Below are positions 1-8,885 of a DNA stretch of 64,000 bases, one piece after another; position 1 is the first letter of the stretch; every line of letters starts with the position of its first letter. Under the pieces are notes generated by a model. It searched no databases and was not told the origin of the DNA. It saw only the letters and a program-made list of their open reading frames with translations. A program made the position numbers and the translations under genes. The stretch comes from Beijerinckiaceae bacterium (GTDB lineage Bacteria > Pseudomonadota > Alphaproteobacteria > Rhizobiales > Beijerinckiaceae): assembly GCA_021324915.1 (NCBI GenBank), contig JAJPIC010000010.1, forward strand, positions 1 to 64,000. The letters are read 5' to 3'.

Positions 1-299
1 CACGCGCTGAAGATGTACATCATCGGCGTGCCGTCGATGTCCACGACGAGCGGCTGGCCTTCATGACCGCGCAGAGCGCCGGTCGATTGATCCCAGGCGA
101 GCTGCAGATGCTTGACGTTCTCGGTGTTGATGTCTTTCAGCTCGCTGTGGCGGGTGAGCTGATTGTCGGCACCCGGCACCGTCCAATAATTCTGATCGCG
201 ATCATTCCAGTTGGTGCCACCGGCAGCGTAGACGGCGCTCGAAAACGCCAATCCACCTACCAATGCAACACCTATAGGCAGCAGTGTTCGAAGTCTCAT
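1..299 (-). CDS. PQQ-dependent methanol/alcohol dehydrogenase, N-terminal fragment
   Basis: Only the first 99 codons are in the window; the gene runs off the left edge. The protein starts with a Sec signal peptide (residues 1 to about 25, hydrophobic stretch [14 protein letters not shown], cleavage after VYA). It continues into the opening blade of a PQQ beta-propeller: [20 protein letters not shown], then NVKHLQLAW and [14 protein letters not shown]. That pattern is typical of periplasmic quinoprotein dehydrogenases of the methanol/ethanol family (MxaF, XoxF, ExaA). These oxidise primary alcohols and pass electrons to a cytochrome c. The metal-ligand residues that separate Ca-dependent MxaF from lanthanide-dependent XoxF lie outside the window, so the clade is undecided. 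The start is well supported: GGGAGGAAG lies just upstream of the ATG at 299. The pqq operon at 34-37 kb would supply the cofactor. Confidence 0.88.
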   Translation of the reverse strand, partial: MRLRTLLPIGVALVGGLAFSSAVYAAGGTNWNDRDQNYWTVPGADNQLTRHSELKDINTENVKHLQLAWDQSTGALRGHEGQPLVVDIDGTPMMYIFSA

Positions 300-688
300 G
301 CTACTTCCTCCCATGCAGAACTGCATATTTCCGGCCACGCGCCTTCGACATCCCGAACGCCATCCGTCGATGCCGCGGGGACCCTGCAGGCCGAAAATCT
401 CTCTAGATAAAGCGTGAAAGTTGTGAGGGCCTCCCAGCCAATCCTCAATGTGCGGCGAGATCTCTTTGAAGGTTCTGCCTCCGGCCGCCCGCGAAAGAGC
501 TAAAGCCGGAAGTCGTCTCGCTTTTTCTTCGATCGGAAATAAAGAACGAGATCCACGCGAACACCACGGGACTTATTCCCGATCGCCTTCGGGACGCTTT
601 CCCGATCGGTTGATGGAGCAAAACGGTACATGTCCGCGCGCAAAACGCGGCGCGACATGAGAAACGGCAACACGCGGCGTCGATCGGG
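300..688. other. Intergenic region upstream of the alcohol dehydrogenase
   Basis: This 389-base gap holds the leader of the minus-strand dehydrogenase gene (ribosome binding site at 302-311, palindrome at 313-326) and, at its right end, the 3' flank of the gene ending at 689. Short open frames occur on both strands but none has a ribosome binding site plus a recognisable protein pattern. No clear sigma-70 promoter hexamers were identified by eye. Confidence 0.5.
313..326. promoter_or_regulatory. Perfect palindrome in the dehydrogenase leader
   Basis: ATGCAG-AA-CTGCAT is a 14-base palindrome with six-base arms. It lies immediately upstream of the ribosome binding site of the PQQ-dehydrogenase gene. 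A regulator site or a short mRNA hairpin limiting ribosome access are both possible. The functional reading is inference from position and symmetry only. Confidence 0.35.
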
Positions 689-1375
689 CTAGTGCGCGGC
701 TTCCGAATCGGGCGAATGCGCGGCTTCCGAGTCCGGCGCAAGATCGGAGACGATGGTCGAATGATCCGATCCCAAGAGCTTGAGGCGCACGAGATTATCG
801 CCGTCGAACCAGAGATCGCGATTGATATCGCCGCTGACTTTATAATGATGTGCCTGAATAGTCGTGCCATTCTCAACGACGGGTTCTTCGCCGAGATCGG
901 TCACTTTGATTGAAGCGGGCTGGCCCGTTTCAGCATTGAGCACGTCGGTGCGGGTCACAAAATCCGTGCACCACCAGCTCGCCGGGACGAGATCGGCCGA
1001 AGCCTCGCTCTCTTTTCCGTCTACGACGAGATCGACAGCATCCTTCTTGGCGACGGCGCTCACTTCGTGCTTGGTGCCGTTGTCGTCTGTTGAGGACTTG
1101 AACGAGACGAAGTGGCCGCCGCTCCATGTCTCGGTCGCCGAGTGATCGAAGTGATAGGCCTGGATGAACATCACGACGACCGAAATATGCGTCGTGAATT
1201 TGATTTTCGTCGTATCGCCATTCTTGTCGATCTCGACAACTTCCGTGCCGATCTTGCTGCCGTCACGAAATATGTCGAATACATGACGGTCTTTTTCCGG
1301 AGGCGCAGGTTGCGCAACGGCGGGAACCGCCGCCGTGGCGAGGACGCCAAGTAAAATTGTCAGCTTGCGCAGCAT
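689..1375 (-). CDS. DUF6134-like exported protein
   Basis: A 228-residue protein with a signal peptide (MLRKLTILLGVLATAAVPAV, cleavage near AVA-QPA). A beta-rich domain follows, resembling the uncharacterised DUF6134 family: F.IFRDGSKIGTEVVEI, a TETWSGG motif and a GDINRDLWFD segment. Proteins of this type are predicted periplasmic or secreted; their function is unknown. The start at 1375 is chosen because AAGAAGAG lies five bases upstream and it gives a clean signal peptide; an upstream in-frame start would add 15 charged residues. The C-terminus carries a duplicated heptad (PDSEAAH, Ser, PDSEAAH) encoded by two near-identical 24-base units at about 692-739. The family assignment is from memory of the pattern and is moderately certain. 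Confidence 0.75.
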   Translation of the reverse strand: MLRKLTILLGVLATAAVPAVAQPAPPEKDRHVFDIFRDGSKIGTEVVEIDKNGDTTKIKFTTHISVVVMFIQAYHFDHSATETWSGGHFVSFKSSTDDNGTKHEVSAVAKKDAVDLVVDGKESEASADLVPASWWCTDFVTRTDVLNAETGQPASIKVTDLGEEPVVENGTTIQAHHYKVSGDINRDLWFDGDNLVRLKLLGSDHSTIVSDLAPDSEAAHSPDSEAAH

Positions 1376-1544
1376 CGATCTCTTCTTTCGCAACGAACTC
1401 TCCCGGGCTGCCCTGTCCATGCTCGAGATCGCAGGAGCCGAGCCTCGCAGCCATGCAATAGAATCTTGCCGAATTTCGGCCTGTTCGCGCGCGGATTTGC
1501 GGCGAGATCGGCACAGCCGTTTGATCCGACAGTTAAGCTCAAGC

Positions 1545-2915
1545 TTACTGCTGCCCTTGCCAGGAGGCTAGCGCGTCGTCGATCGCTCGATCGCCCGACG
1601 TATTTTTTTCGAATGTGAGCTTGGCCACTTTTCCGCTGCCGAGCAGAATCGGAATGTCGAACCATTCGCGCTGCTTGATCAGGTTGATGTTGGCCGATTC
1701 CGCCGCGCCGCGATTGAGTCCGATGAGGAAGGAATTGTCCATGATCGGGACAAGACTCCCGACGAGCGGCTCGCCATTCGGACTATCCTCGTTGCGCAAT
1801 TGCGGCAGGCTGATCTGCTTGATGCTTCCGGTCGGACTGTCGGGAGCAACGGTAAAGACAATCGTGATCGTATGCGAGGCCGAGAGACTGGGATCGGTGT
1901 TCTTTTGGATATCCATGCTGGCCGCGAGCTTGTCATCCGGGACGCTGATATCGGCGTGAACCGCGGTGCCCGGTGGCTGGCCCGGATCCGTGGTGACGTT
2001 CTGCAGCTTCCAAATCACCGTTCCGACATAGGTCTTGACCTTGTTCGGCTCCTCCGGCGCTTCGACGAGGAGAGCGGCACGAAAAGCTATGGGAACACCC
2101 GTATCGGGCGCTTTCTGTGCGGGGGCCGCGGCCTGGCCCTGAGCCGGGGCTGCCGCCGGAGCAGCCGGCGCTGGCGCGGGCGCCGGCGTCGCCGGGCTCG
2201 CGGCCGGAGCGGCCTGTTTATCTTGATCGGGCGCCGCGCCACCGACGCGCTCGGCGATCTTGCCGGCTCCCTTTTCGGGATGGGTCTGCGTGGCGGAATT
2301 GAAGGCCGTGAGCTGCTCGGGCCGCTCGCGCAATTTCCACGCGGCTGCGGCGACCGCCACGACGACGAGCACGACCACCGCGATGACAATCCAGAGTCTG
2401 CGGCTCTGCGGGGCATCCTCGTCGTCGGCCCGCGGCTGCGGCGCATAGGGCCGCATGGGTTCCGGACGCAGCCCCTCGGCGCGCAGTCTCGGCGGCTCCG
2501 CCGGCGTGAAATCCTCGGCGTGCCCGTTCTCGACCTCAGGTTCGTTCGCTTCCGGAGCGGGATCGCTCGCAACAGCCGGCTGCGACCCATTCGTGCGAAC
2601 AGGGGGACGCGGCGCCATCCGCTTCGACTCGCCGGCCGGCGCGCTCACCTTTGGTTCGGGAACGATTTTGACGACGGGCTGCGCCTTCGTCTGCGCGCCG
2701 TTCTGTCCGCCGAGCTCGGCTTCGAGCCGCGCCATCGCCATATCGAGCGCCTTTGTTTCGCGCTGCAGATCGGCCTCGGGAATCGGGGGTTGCAGATTCT
2801 GCAATTGAGCAAGCAGCGCCTTGCGGGCGCGCTCATAGACGACGCGGCGAGTTTCTGGCGTGGAATTCGGCAGGCCTGCGACAGCCTTGGCAAGCAACGG
2901 ATAATATTCAGCCAT
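1545..2915 (-). CDS. Conserved hypothetical single-pass membrane protein, proline/alanine-rich
   Basis: A 456-residue protein of unknown function. The N-terminal 70 residues are helical (AEYYPLLAKAVAGLPNSTPE, then VVYERARKALLAQLQNLQPP), a pattern seen in conserved hypothetical proteins of Hyphomicrobiales. A charged, Pro-rich linker follows, then one transmembrane helix at about 174-193 (LWIVIAVVVLVVVAVAAAAW), a low-complexity Ala/Pro stretch (about 230-275), and a globular C-terminal half of about 180 residues that should lie in the periplasm. It lies downstream of purA on the same strand, with about 105 bases between them. The upstream ribosome binding site is weak. No catalytic motif is evident. 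Confidence 0.75.
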   Translation of the reverse strand: MAEYYPLLAKAVAGLPNSTPETRRVVYERARKALLAQLQNLQPPIPEADLQRETKALDMAMARLEAELGGQNGAQTKAQPVVKIVPEPKVSAPAGESKRMAPRPPVRTNGSQPAVASDPAPEANEPEVENGHAEDFTPAEPPRLRAEGLRPEPMRPYAPQPRADDEDAPQSRRLWIVIAVVVLVVVAVAAAAWKLRERPEQLTAFNSATQTHPEKGAGKIAERVGGAAPDQDKQAAPAASPATPAPAPAPAAPAAAPAQGQAAAPAQKAPDTGVPIAFRAALLVEAPEEPNKVKTYVGTVIWKLQNVTTDPGQPPGTAVHADISVPDDKLAASMDIQKNTDPSLSASHTITIVFTVAPDSPTGSIKQISLPQLRNEDSPNGEPLVGSLVPIMDNSFLIGLNRGAAESANINLIKQREWFDIPILLGSGKVAKLTFEKNTSGDRAIDDALASWQGQQ

Positions 2916-3020
2916 GGCGCGTTAACACCATTCCTCTGCCCCTCCGTCAACTGGCATGAACCCGCGCGCCCTTCGGCCAAGCAGTGAAACGACTCGGGGG
3001 CGGCGCGCGAGGAGCTAAGC

Positions 3021-4319
3021 TTAGCGATCCTGAAAAGGATTATGAACTAAAATTGTGTCTTCTCTCTCGGGGCTGGTCGAGAGGAGCGCAACGGGAGCTT
3101 CGATCAATTCTTCTATCCGGCGCACATATTTTATGGCCTGCGCCGGAAGTTCGGCCCAAGAGCGCGCCCCGGCGGTGGTCGCCTTCCAGCCTTCGATCGG
3201 CTCGTAGATCGGCTCGAGCCGCGCCTGCGCCGTCTGGCTCGCGGGCAGCCGGTCGATACGCGTACCCTCGAGCCGATAGCCGACGCAGATTTTGATCTCG
3301 TCGAGGCCGTCGAGAATATCGAGCTTGGTGAGGGCGATGCCGTCGATTCCCGAAGTGCGGACGGCTTGCCGGACAAGCACGGAGTCGAACCAGCCGCACC
3401 GTCGCCTGCGGCCGGTGTTGACGCCATATTCATGGCCGCGGTCGCCGAGCAATTGGCCGATGCCATCGTGAAGCTCGGTCGGGAACGGGCCGCCACCCAC
3501 CCGCGTCGTATAGGCTTTGGCGATCCCGAGCACATAGCCGATCGCCTTGGCGCCAAGTCCGGAGCCCGTCGCCGCATTGGCGGCAACCGTGTTCGAGGAC
3601 GTGACGAACGGATAAGTGCCATTGTCGATATCGAGCAGTGCGCCCTGCGCCCCTTCGAAGAGGATGCGCTTGCCTTCGCGCCGATAGGTTTCGAGCAGGT
3701 CCCAGGTCGGCGCCATGAAGGGCAGAACCTTTGGGGCAATCGACATGAGCTCTTCGCGAATGGACGAAGCCGGAACCGCGTCGAGCCCCAGCCCGCGCCG
3801 CAAAGGCTCGTGGTGGGCCAACAGGCGCGCGATCTTCTCGTCGAGGCCTTTTGGATCGGCAAGGTCCATCAGCCGGATTGCGCGCCGTCCGACCTTGTCC
3901 TCGTAGGCGGGGCCGATTCCCCGCTTGGTCGTGCCGATTTTGAGCCCGTCGGCAATCGCCTCCTCGCGATAGGCGTCGAGTTCGCGATGCAGAGAGAGGA
4001 TCAGGGGGACGTTTTCGGCGACCTTGAGATTGTCGGGCGAGATTTCGACGCCCTGGGATTCGAGCTTGGCGATCTCGGCGAGGAGGTGATGGGGATCGAG
4101 CACGACGCCGTTGCCGATGACGGACAATTTGCCTGGGCGGACGATCCCCGACGGCAGAAGCGCAAGCTTGAAGACCTGATTGCCGATGACGAGCGTGTGG
4201 CCGGCATTATGGCCGCCCTGGAAGCGCACGACGACGTCGGCTTCGAGCGACAGCCAATCAACGATCTTGCCCTTTCCTTCGTCGCCCCATTGGGCGCCGA
4301 TCACCACCACATTCGCCAT
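3021..4319 (-). CDS. purA: Adenylosuccinate synthetase
   Basis: PurA couples GTP hydrolysis to joining IMP and aspartate, giving adenylosuccinate, the first committed step from IMP to AMP in the cytoplasm. The 432-residue length is normal for the family. The N-terminal GTP/IMP loop WGDEGKGK (residues 11-18, catalytic Asp13) and the GGHNAGHT motif with catalytic His41 are intact. Further family blocks are present: [34 protein letters not shown] and [13 protein letters not shown]. The ATG at 4319 gives the canonical start [15 protein letters not shown]. Its leader contains a palindromic element at 4351-4396, so expression from a promoter close to the gene would have to lie within or beyond that repeat. 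Confidence 0.98.
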   Translation of the reverse strand: MANVVVIGAQWGDEGKGKIVDWLSLEADVVVRFQGGHNAGHTLVIGNQVFKLALLPSGIVRPGKLSVIGNGVVLDPHHLLAEIAKLESQGVEISPDNLKVAENVPLILSLHRELDAYREEAIADGLKIGTTKRGIGPAYEDKVGRRAIRLMDLADPKGLDEKIARLLAHHEPLRRGLGLDAVPASSIREELMSIAPKVLPFMAPTWDLLETYRREGKRILFEGAQGALLDIDNGTYPFVTSSNTVAANAATGSGLGAKAIGYVLGIAKAYTTRVGGGPFPTELHDGIGQLLGDRGHEYGVNTGRRRRCGWFDSVLVRQAVRTSGIDGIALTKLDILDGLDEIKICVGYRLEGTRIDRLPASQTAQARLEPIYEPIEGWKATTAGARSWAELPAQAIKYVRRIEELIEAPVALLSTSPEREDTILVHNPFQDR

Positions 4320-4350
4320 CGATACCTAAGCTCCGCCGCTCGTCGTCCGA

Positions 4351-4396
4351 GCATGATCTTTCCCGGAAAACCGGCGCCCACTTTTCCGGATCGTGC
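4351..4396. repeat. Dispersed palindromic element (GCATGATC family)
   Basis: An imperfect palindrome beginning GCATGATCTTTCCCGGAAAA and ending TTTTCCGGATCGTGC. The ends are near reverse complements with a short central part. It belongs to the same family as the elements at 30397-30590, 34072-34147 and 54707-54774, all of which share GCATGATC ends and a CCGGTTTTC-like core. It sits between purA and the terminator of the next gene. Confidence 0.8.
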
Positions 4397-4401
4397 ACAC
4401 G

Positions 4402-4439
4402 AAAAACCCCGGAGCGGCCTGCAATGGCCGCACCGGGGC
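4402..4439 (-). terminator. Rho-independent terminator
   Basis: Read on the minus strand, a GC-rich stem formed by GCCCCGGTGCGGCC and GGCCGCTCCGGGG (one mismatch) with an ATTGCA loop is followed by TTTTTC. It lies about 95 bases after the stop of the minus-strand gene at 4535-5023 and should end that transcript before purA. Confidence 0.8.
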
Positions 4440-4534
4440 TCATTGCCGCAATGAGATACACGAGCGCTCGGCCGGCGTCAAAAGCCGCCAATAAAGACAG
4501 GAACATAGGCTCGGCAACGAAACGGGTTCGGCTC

Positions 4535-5023
4535 TTATTTCGCCCCGTTGTCTTTCGGCTGGTCGTTGCCCCCGTTCGCCACGCATTGCTTAAAATAGGC
4601 CTGTTTGGCCTTCGCCGTTCCCTTGGCGCTGCCGGCCGCCGGATTGCCCGGCACGCGCGGCGGATAGGCCTTGGCGGCAAGCGCCCCGCATTTCTTGACG
4701 ATATCGGCGCTGGCCGTGGGGGCCTCGGACGTAGCGGTCGCTGGATAATTTGATTCCTCCGAATGCGACAGCGATGAGAGGCAATGCCCCGTGCACCGTC
4801 CGCCCTCCGCGTAGCAAGAGGCGACCGGGGTGCAAACATCGCCATAACCGAAATGGCAATGGCAGTGCGAATAGACCGGGCGATGGCGGTAAGAGCTGGC
4901 TGAAGCAACAGACGGCGCAAGAAGGACGGCCAAGATGACAATCATGCGACGCAGCCATGAAACCTTCCGAACGCGCAGCACAATTCGAGCCAAAGCGATC
5001 AGAGATGAAGTCAGCCAGTCCAT
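4535..5023 (-). CDS. Cysteine-rich exported protein of unknown function
   Basis: A 162-residue protein not recognised as a named family. It begins with a long basic n-region and a hydrophobic helix (MIVILAVLLAPSVASA, ending near residue 27 of the shorter possible form), which is a Sec signal sequence or anchor. The mature part has a His/Cys-rich segment (HCHCHFGYGDVCTPVASC, then CTGHC), and the C-terminal half is Ala/Lys-rich with two more Cys. The start at 5023 is preferred because AAGGGAGG lies seven bases upstream of that ATG; an internal ATG at 4945 would give a shorter signal peptide but lacks a binding site. The Cys pattern suggests disulfides or metal binding; this is inference. Confidence 0.7.
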   Translation of the reverse strand: MDWLTSSLIALARIVLRVRKVSWLRRMIVILAVLLAPSVASASSYRHRPVYSHCHCHFGYGDVCTPVASCYAEGGRCTGHCLSSLSHSEESNYPATATSEAPTASADIVKKCGALAAKAYPPRVPGNPAAGSAKGTAKAKQAYFKQCVANGGNDQPKDNGAK

Positions 5024-5197
5024 CGGCGCCTCCCTTAAGTCCGGCGAGCGAACATTATCCCGTCGCAATCCTCATTCCCACCTGTCGGCGGGGCGATGGA
5101 GCGAGACGAAACAGCACAACCTCGCAAGTGTCGAATTGTCCTTCGCGCGAATATCGACTAGTTGGCGCGCACTCTCTTCGGCATTCGCGGTAGACCC

Positions 5198-7075
5198 ATG
5201 TCCTCAGAGCAAAGCGCCGGACCAGCTCGGAGCCCCAGCCTGCCACGCCTCGGTCTCGCGGCGCTCGGCGTCGTCTTCGGCGATATCGGCACGAGCCCGC
5301 TCTATACTTTGAAGACGGTGCTCGCGGCGACCGGAACCGGAAGCGAACACGTCGTCCTCGGCGTGCTCTCGCTGATCATCTGGACTTTGATCATCGTCAC
5401 CTCGGTCAAATATGTCTCCTTTGCAATGCGCGTCGATAACGACGGCGAAGGCGGCATATTGGCGTTGATGTCGCTCCTCGGCATCAAGCGCCAGCATCGG
5501 CCAGCGATCATCGCGATCGGCCTCATTGGCGCCTCTCTGATCTACGGCGACGGCGCGATCACGCCGGCAATTTCGGTGCTCTCGGCGCTCGAGGGTTTGG
5601 AGATCGCGGCCCCCGCCCTCACCGCTTATGTCGTCCCTGCCACGATCGCGATCCTCATCGCTCTCTTCCTCATCCAGCCGCAGGGCACGTCGCGAATCGG
5701 CCGCGCCTTCGGGCCGATCATGCTCATCTGGTTCGTGGGCATGGCTCTGCTCGGGATCGCCGGCATTTTGCGCCATCCCTCCGTGCTGATCGCGCTCAGC
5801 CCGAGCTTTGCGATCGGCTTTCTCCTGCATGGCGGCTGGGCCTCGTTCCTCGTGCTCGGCGCGGTTTTTCTCTGCGTGACGGGCGCCGAAGCGCTTTATG
5901 CCGACATGGGGCATTTCGGCGCCGGGCCGATAAGGATCGCCTGGTACGCCATCGTCTTTCCGAGCCTCATCTTGAATTATGCGGGCCAAGCGGCGCTCGT
6001 TGCGAGCGGCGCGCCGACGGGCGACAATATTTTCTACCGGCTCTGCCCGCAGCCTTTGCTTCTGCCCTTCATCATTCTCGCGACGCTCGCCACGATCATC
6101 GCGAGCCAATCGATCATTACCGGCGCCTTTTCCATGACGCGCCAGGCGATCCAGCTCGGCTGGATGCCGCGCATGCGCATCACCCAGACCTCCAAGGAAG
6201 GCTATGGCCAGATCTATGTCGGGACGGTCAATTGGATCTTGATGATCGTCACCATCGGCCTCGTCCTCGGCTTTCGCAAGTCGGACAATCTCGCCTCGGC
6301 TTACGGAATCGCGGTCTCCGCCACCATGCTGATGACCTCGATCCTATTGTTCATTGCCATGCGCGAGATCTGGAACTGGAGTTTGGCCGCGAGCGCCGCC
6401 GTCGCGGCGGTTTTTGTGACGGTCGACGGCAGTTTCCTCGCCGCCAACAGCCTCAAGATCGCCAATGGCGGCTATGTGCCGGTGCTCCTCGCCGCGGCCG
6501 TCTATCTCATCATGTGGATTTGGCATAGAGGCATTCGCGCGGTCGGCGCGCGGATCGCCGCCCTCGGCATTCCCGTGGCCGATTTGCTTGCCGAGCTCGA
6601 CCGGAAGAACATCGCGCGCGTTCCGGGAACCGCCGCGTTTTTGACTCGCACACGGGAGAACGCGCCGCCGATTGTCGTCTGGTACGCGCGCATCGCAGGC
6701 AGCCTCCACGAGCGGGTCGTGGCGCTGAACGTCATCGTCGAGTCGATTCCCTATGTCCGAACCGATGCGCGCGTCTGCCTCGAGGAGATCGGACCCAATT
6801 TCTGGCGCGCCACCGCTCACTATGGCTTCATGCAGCGCCCGAATATTCCCCGCCTGATGTGTGCGATCGAAGCGAAGGAGCCGAGAATCGATCTTTCCGA
6901 TTTGCGCTATTTCATCGGCATAGAAAGCGTGGTGCCGCGCGGCGACAGAAAGGGCCTGCCGCGCTGGCAACAGGCCATTTTTGCTTTTTTGGCGCGCAAC
7001 TCGGCGCATGTGACCGATTTCTTCCAGCTCCCGCCCGATCAGGTCGTCGAGGTCGGCCGGCAGATCGCGATCTGA
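5198..7075 (+). CDS. kup: Kup-type potassium uptake protein
   Basis: A low-affinity, proton-coupled potassium transporter of the inner membrane. At 625 residues it has the usual length. It has the family signature GVVFGDIGTSPLYTLKT near the N-terminus, twelve predicted membrane helices over the first 430 residues, the GDGAITPAISVLSALEGLE motif and a hydrophilic cytoplasmic C-terminal domain ending QVVEVGRQIAI. The ATG at 5198 (MSSEQSAG) is chosen over the upstream GTG/TTG codons because Kup proteins normally have a short N-tail before helix 1. The ribosome binding site is weak. It is divergent from the exported-protein gene ending at 5023. Confidence 0.95.
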   Translation: MSSEQSAGPARSPSLPRLGLAALGVVFGDIGTSPLYTLKTVLAATGTGSEHVVLGVLSLIIWTLIIVTSVKYVSFAMRVDNDGEGGILALMSLLGIKRQHRPAIIAIGLIGASLIYGDGAITPAISVLSALEGLEIAAPALTAYVVPATIAILIALFLIQPQGTSRIGRAFGPIMLIWFVGMALLGIAGILRHPSVLIALSPSFAIGFLLHGGWASFLVLGAVFLCVTGAEALYADMGHFGAGPIRIAWYAIVFPSLILNYAGQAALVASGAPTGDNIFYRLCPQPLLLPFIILATLATIIASQSIITGAFSMTRQAIQLGWMPRMRITQTSKEGYGQIYVGTVNWILMIVTIGLVLGFRKSDNLASAYGIAVSATMLMTSILLFIAMREIWNWSLAASAAVAAVFVTVDGSFLAANSLKIANGGYVPVLLAAAVYLIMWIWHRGIRAVGARIAALGIPVADLLAELDRKNIARVPGTAAFLTRTRENAPPIVVWYARIAGSLHERVVALNVIVESIPYVRTDARVCLEEIGPNFWRATAHYGFMQRPNIPRLMCAIEAKEPRIDLSDLRYFIGIESVVPRGDRKGLPRWQQAIFAFLARNSAHVTDFFQLPPDQVVEVGRQIAI

Positions 7076-7092
7076 GCGAGGGCACGAACTCG

Positions 7093-8019
7093 CTAGGGAG
7101 CGGTCGGAACAGGGCCGGACGGCGGCGTGGCCGGCGGGCGCCCCGTCAAATTGCTGCTCAGGGCGGTGAGCCCCGAAAGGCCCCCGAGCTGCATCGTTTC
7201 GACGGCTGTGCTCGGCACGATGACGAGGCTCGTCTTGCCGCTCTTCAGACCTTCATAAAGCATGTTCATCGCGCGCAAATGAAAGGCGGCCGGATCACGC
7301 GCATAGGTCGCCGCCGCCTCGACGAAGCTCTGGGCAACCTGGCGTTCCGAATCGCCGAGAATGACGCGCGCCTGGCGCTCGCGCTCGGCCTGCGCCTGCA
7401 TCGACATGGCGTCTTCGAGACCAGACGGGATCAGCACGTCCTTGACCTCGACCGAGATCACATTGATGCCCCAGGGCTCGGTCCGGTCGTCGATGATCCT
7501 CTGCAATTCGGTGCTGATCTTGTCGCGGCCTTCGAGCATGTCGGAAAGGACGGTCTTGCCGATGACGTCGCGCAGCGCCGTCTGCGCTGCCCAATTGATC
7601 GCACTCGCATAATCGGCGACGTCGAGCGCCGCCTTCTGCGGATCGATGACTTTCCAGAAGAGGACGGCATCGACGTCGACCGGCACTGTGTCTTTGGTCA
7701 GCGTCTTCTCCGCCTTGAAGGCGCTCGAGATCACCCGGACGTCGATCCAATAGGCGATCGATTCGATGATGGGGATGATGAGAAAGAGCCCGGGGCCCTC
7801 GAGGCCGCGGAACCGGCCGAGGCGGAGAACGACGGCCCGTTCCCATTGATTCGCGACTTTGATGGAATAGGAAAGGATCCAGGCAAGGACTGCGGAACCG
7901 ATCCCGATCCACATCCCCTCGGCATAATAGCCGAGCGAGAAGCTCGAATAGGCGATTAGCAGGCCGATGCCGAAGACAATAACGAAGACCAATCCCGGCA
8001 GCGCATTCGGTCTTCTCAT
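7093..8019 (-). CDS. Slipin (SPFH/stomatin-like membrane protein)
   Basis: A 308-residue SPFH-domain protein. Two N-terminal hydrophobic segments (about 8-28 and 33-50) anchor it in the inner membrane. The SPFH domain follows: ANQWERAVVLRLGRFRGLEGPGL, DVDAVLFWKVIDPQKA, ALRDVIGKT.LSDMLEGRD, GINVISVEVKDVLIPSGLE. A helical, oligomerising region (SMQAQAERERQARVILGDSE) is next and a Pro-rich tail ends the protein. Relatives form scaffolds in membrane microdomains and often work with an NfeD protease; no nfeD gene is adjacent here. GGGAGG seven bases before the ATG at 8019 fixes the start. It convergently faces kup. Confidence 0.9.
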   Translation of the reverse strand: MRRPNALPGLVFVIVFGIGLLIAYSSFSLGYYAEGMWIGIGSAVLAWILSYSIKVANQWERAVVLRLGRFRGLEGPGLFLIIPIIESIAYWIDVRVISSAFKAEKTLTKDTVPVDVDAVLFWKVIDPQKAALDVADYASAINWAAQTALRDVIGKTVLSDMLEGRDKISTELQRIIDDRTEPWGINVISVEVKDVLIPSGLEDAMSMQAQAERERQARVILGDSERQVAQSFVEAAATYARDPAAFHLRAMNMLYEGLKSGKTSLVIVPSTAVETMQLGGLSGLTALSSNLTGRPPATPPSGPVPTAP

Positions 8020-8102
8020 GGCGAGGCCTCCCAAAGATCTGTTATCGCACTCTTATATAAGTCCTTCTCTGAAGCTTTATCGACAAGATCCGGCACGCCC
8101 GA

Positions 8103-8882
8103 TCAGAGCTGGCGCTCGATCAGCATCTCCTTGATTTCGGCGATGGCTTTCGCCGGATTGAGACCTTTCGGGCAGGCTTTGGCGCAATTCATGATTGTGT
8201 GACAGCGATAGAGACGGAACGGGTCTTCCACATTGTCGAGCCGTTCGCCCTTGGCCTCGTCGCGCGAGTCGCTGAGCCAGCGAAAGGCCTGCAACAGTAC
8301 GGCCGGTCCCAGATAGCGGTCGCCGTTCCACCAGTAGCTCGGACAGGAGGTCGAGCAGCAGGCGCAGAGAATGCATTCATAGAGCCCGTCGAGCTTGGCG
8401 CGATCGCCCGGCGATTGGCGCCATTCCTTCTCCGGCGCCGGGGTCACGGTCTGCAACCAGGGTTTGACCGAGGCATGCTGCGCATAGAACGTCGAAAGAT
8501 CGGGCACGAGATCCTTGACCACCGGCATGTGCGGCAGCGGATAGATATTGACCGCACCCTCGACGTCGGCGATCGCCTTCGTGCAGGCGAGCGTGTTCGT
8601 CCCGTCGATATTCATGGCGCAAGAGCCGCAAATGCCTTCGCGGCAGGAGCGGCGGAAAGTCAGCGTCGGATCGATCTTCGATTTGATCAGGATCAGCGCG
8701 TCGAGCACCATGGGCGCGCAATCGCTCGTATCGACGAAATAGGTGTCGATGCGCGGATTCTGCGTGTCGTCCGGGCTCCAGCGATAGATGCGGAATTCTT
8801 TCAGCGGCGCGGCACTGACCGGGGTCGGCCAGGTCTTGCCTTTGCCGATGCGCGAATTCTTGGGAAGCCTCAGTTGGACCAT
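8103..8882 (-). CDS. sdhB: Succinate dehydrogenase iron-sulfur subunit
   Basis: SdhB carries electrons from the SdhA flavin to ubiquinone in complex II of the TCA cycle and respiratory chain. The 259-residue protein has all cluster ligands: [2Fe-2S] cysteines at 80, 85, 88 and 100 ([10 protein letters not shown]), a first CxxCxxC group at 170-180 ([13 protein letters not shown]) and a second at 227-237 ([17 protein letters not shown]). It ends EMLIERQL. It is the last gene of the sdhCDA-vapD-sdhB operon. Its ATG lies only three bases after the vapD stop codon, so its ribosome binding site lies inside vapD and its translation may be coupled to that of vapD, an unusual arrangement. Confidence 0.97.
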   Translation of the reverse strand: MVQLRLPKNSRIGKGKTWPTPVSAAPLKEFRIYRWSPDDTQNPRIDTYFVDTSDCAPMVLDALILIKSKIDPTLTFRRSCREGICGSCAMNIDGTNTLACTKAIADVEGAVNIYPLPHMPVVKDLVPDLSTFYAQHASVKPWLQTVTPAPEKEWRQSPGDRAKLDGLYECILCACCSTSCPSYWWNGDRYLGPAVLLQAFRWLSDSRDEAKGERLDNVEDPFRLYRCHTIMNCAKACPKGLNPAKAIAEIKEMLIERQL

Positions 8883-8885
8883 GGT

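Noticed and set aside
445..876. Minus-strand open frame between the dehydrogenase and the DUF6134-like gene
   Set aside because: Arg/Ser-rich composition, overlaps the end of the real gene at 689, no ribosome binding site.
1800..2987. 395-codon plus-strand open frame opposite the membrane protein gene
   Set aside because: Very Arg-rich antisense shadow caused by high GC content; the minus-strand frame has a membrane helix and a sensible domain layout.
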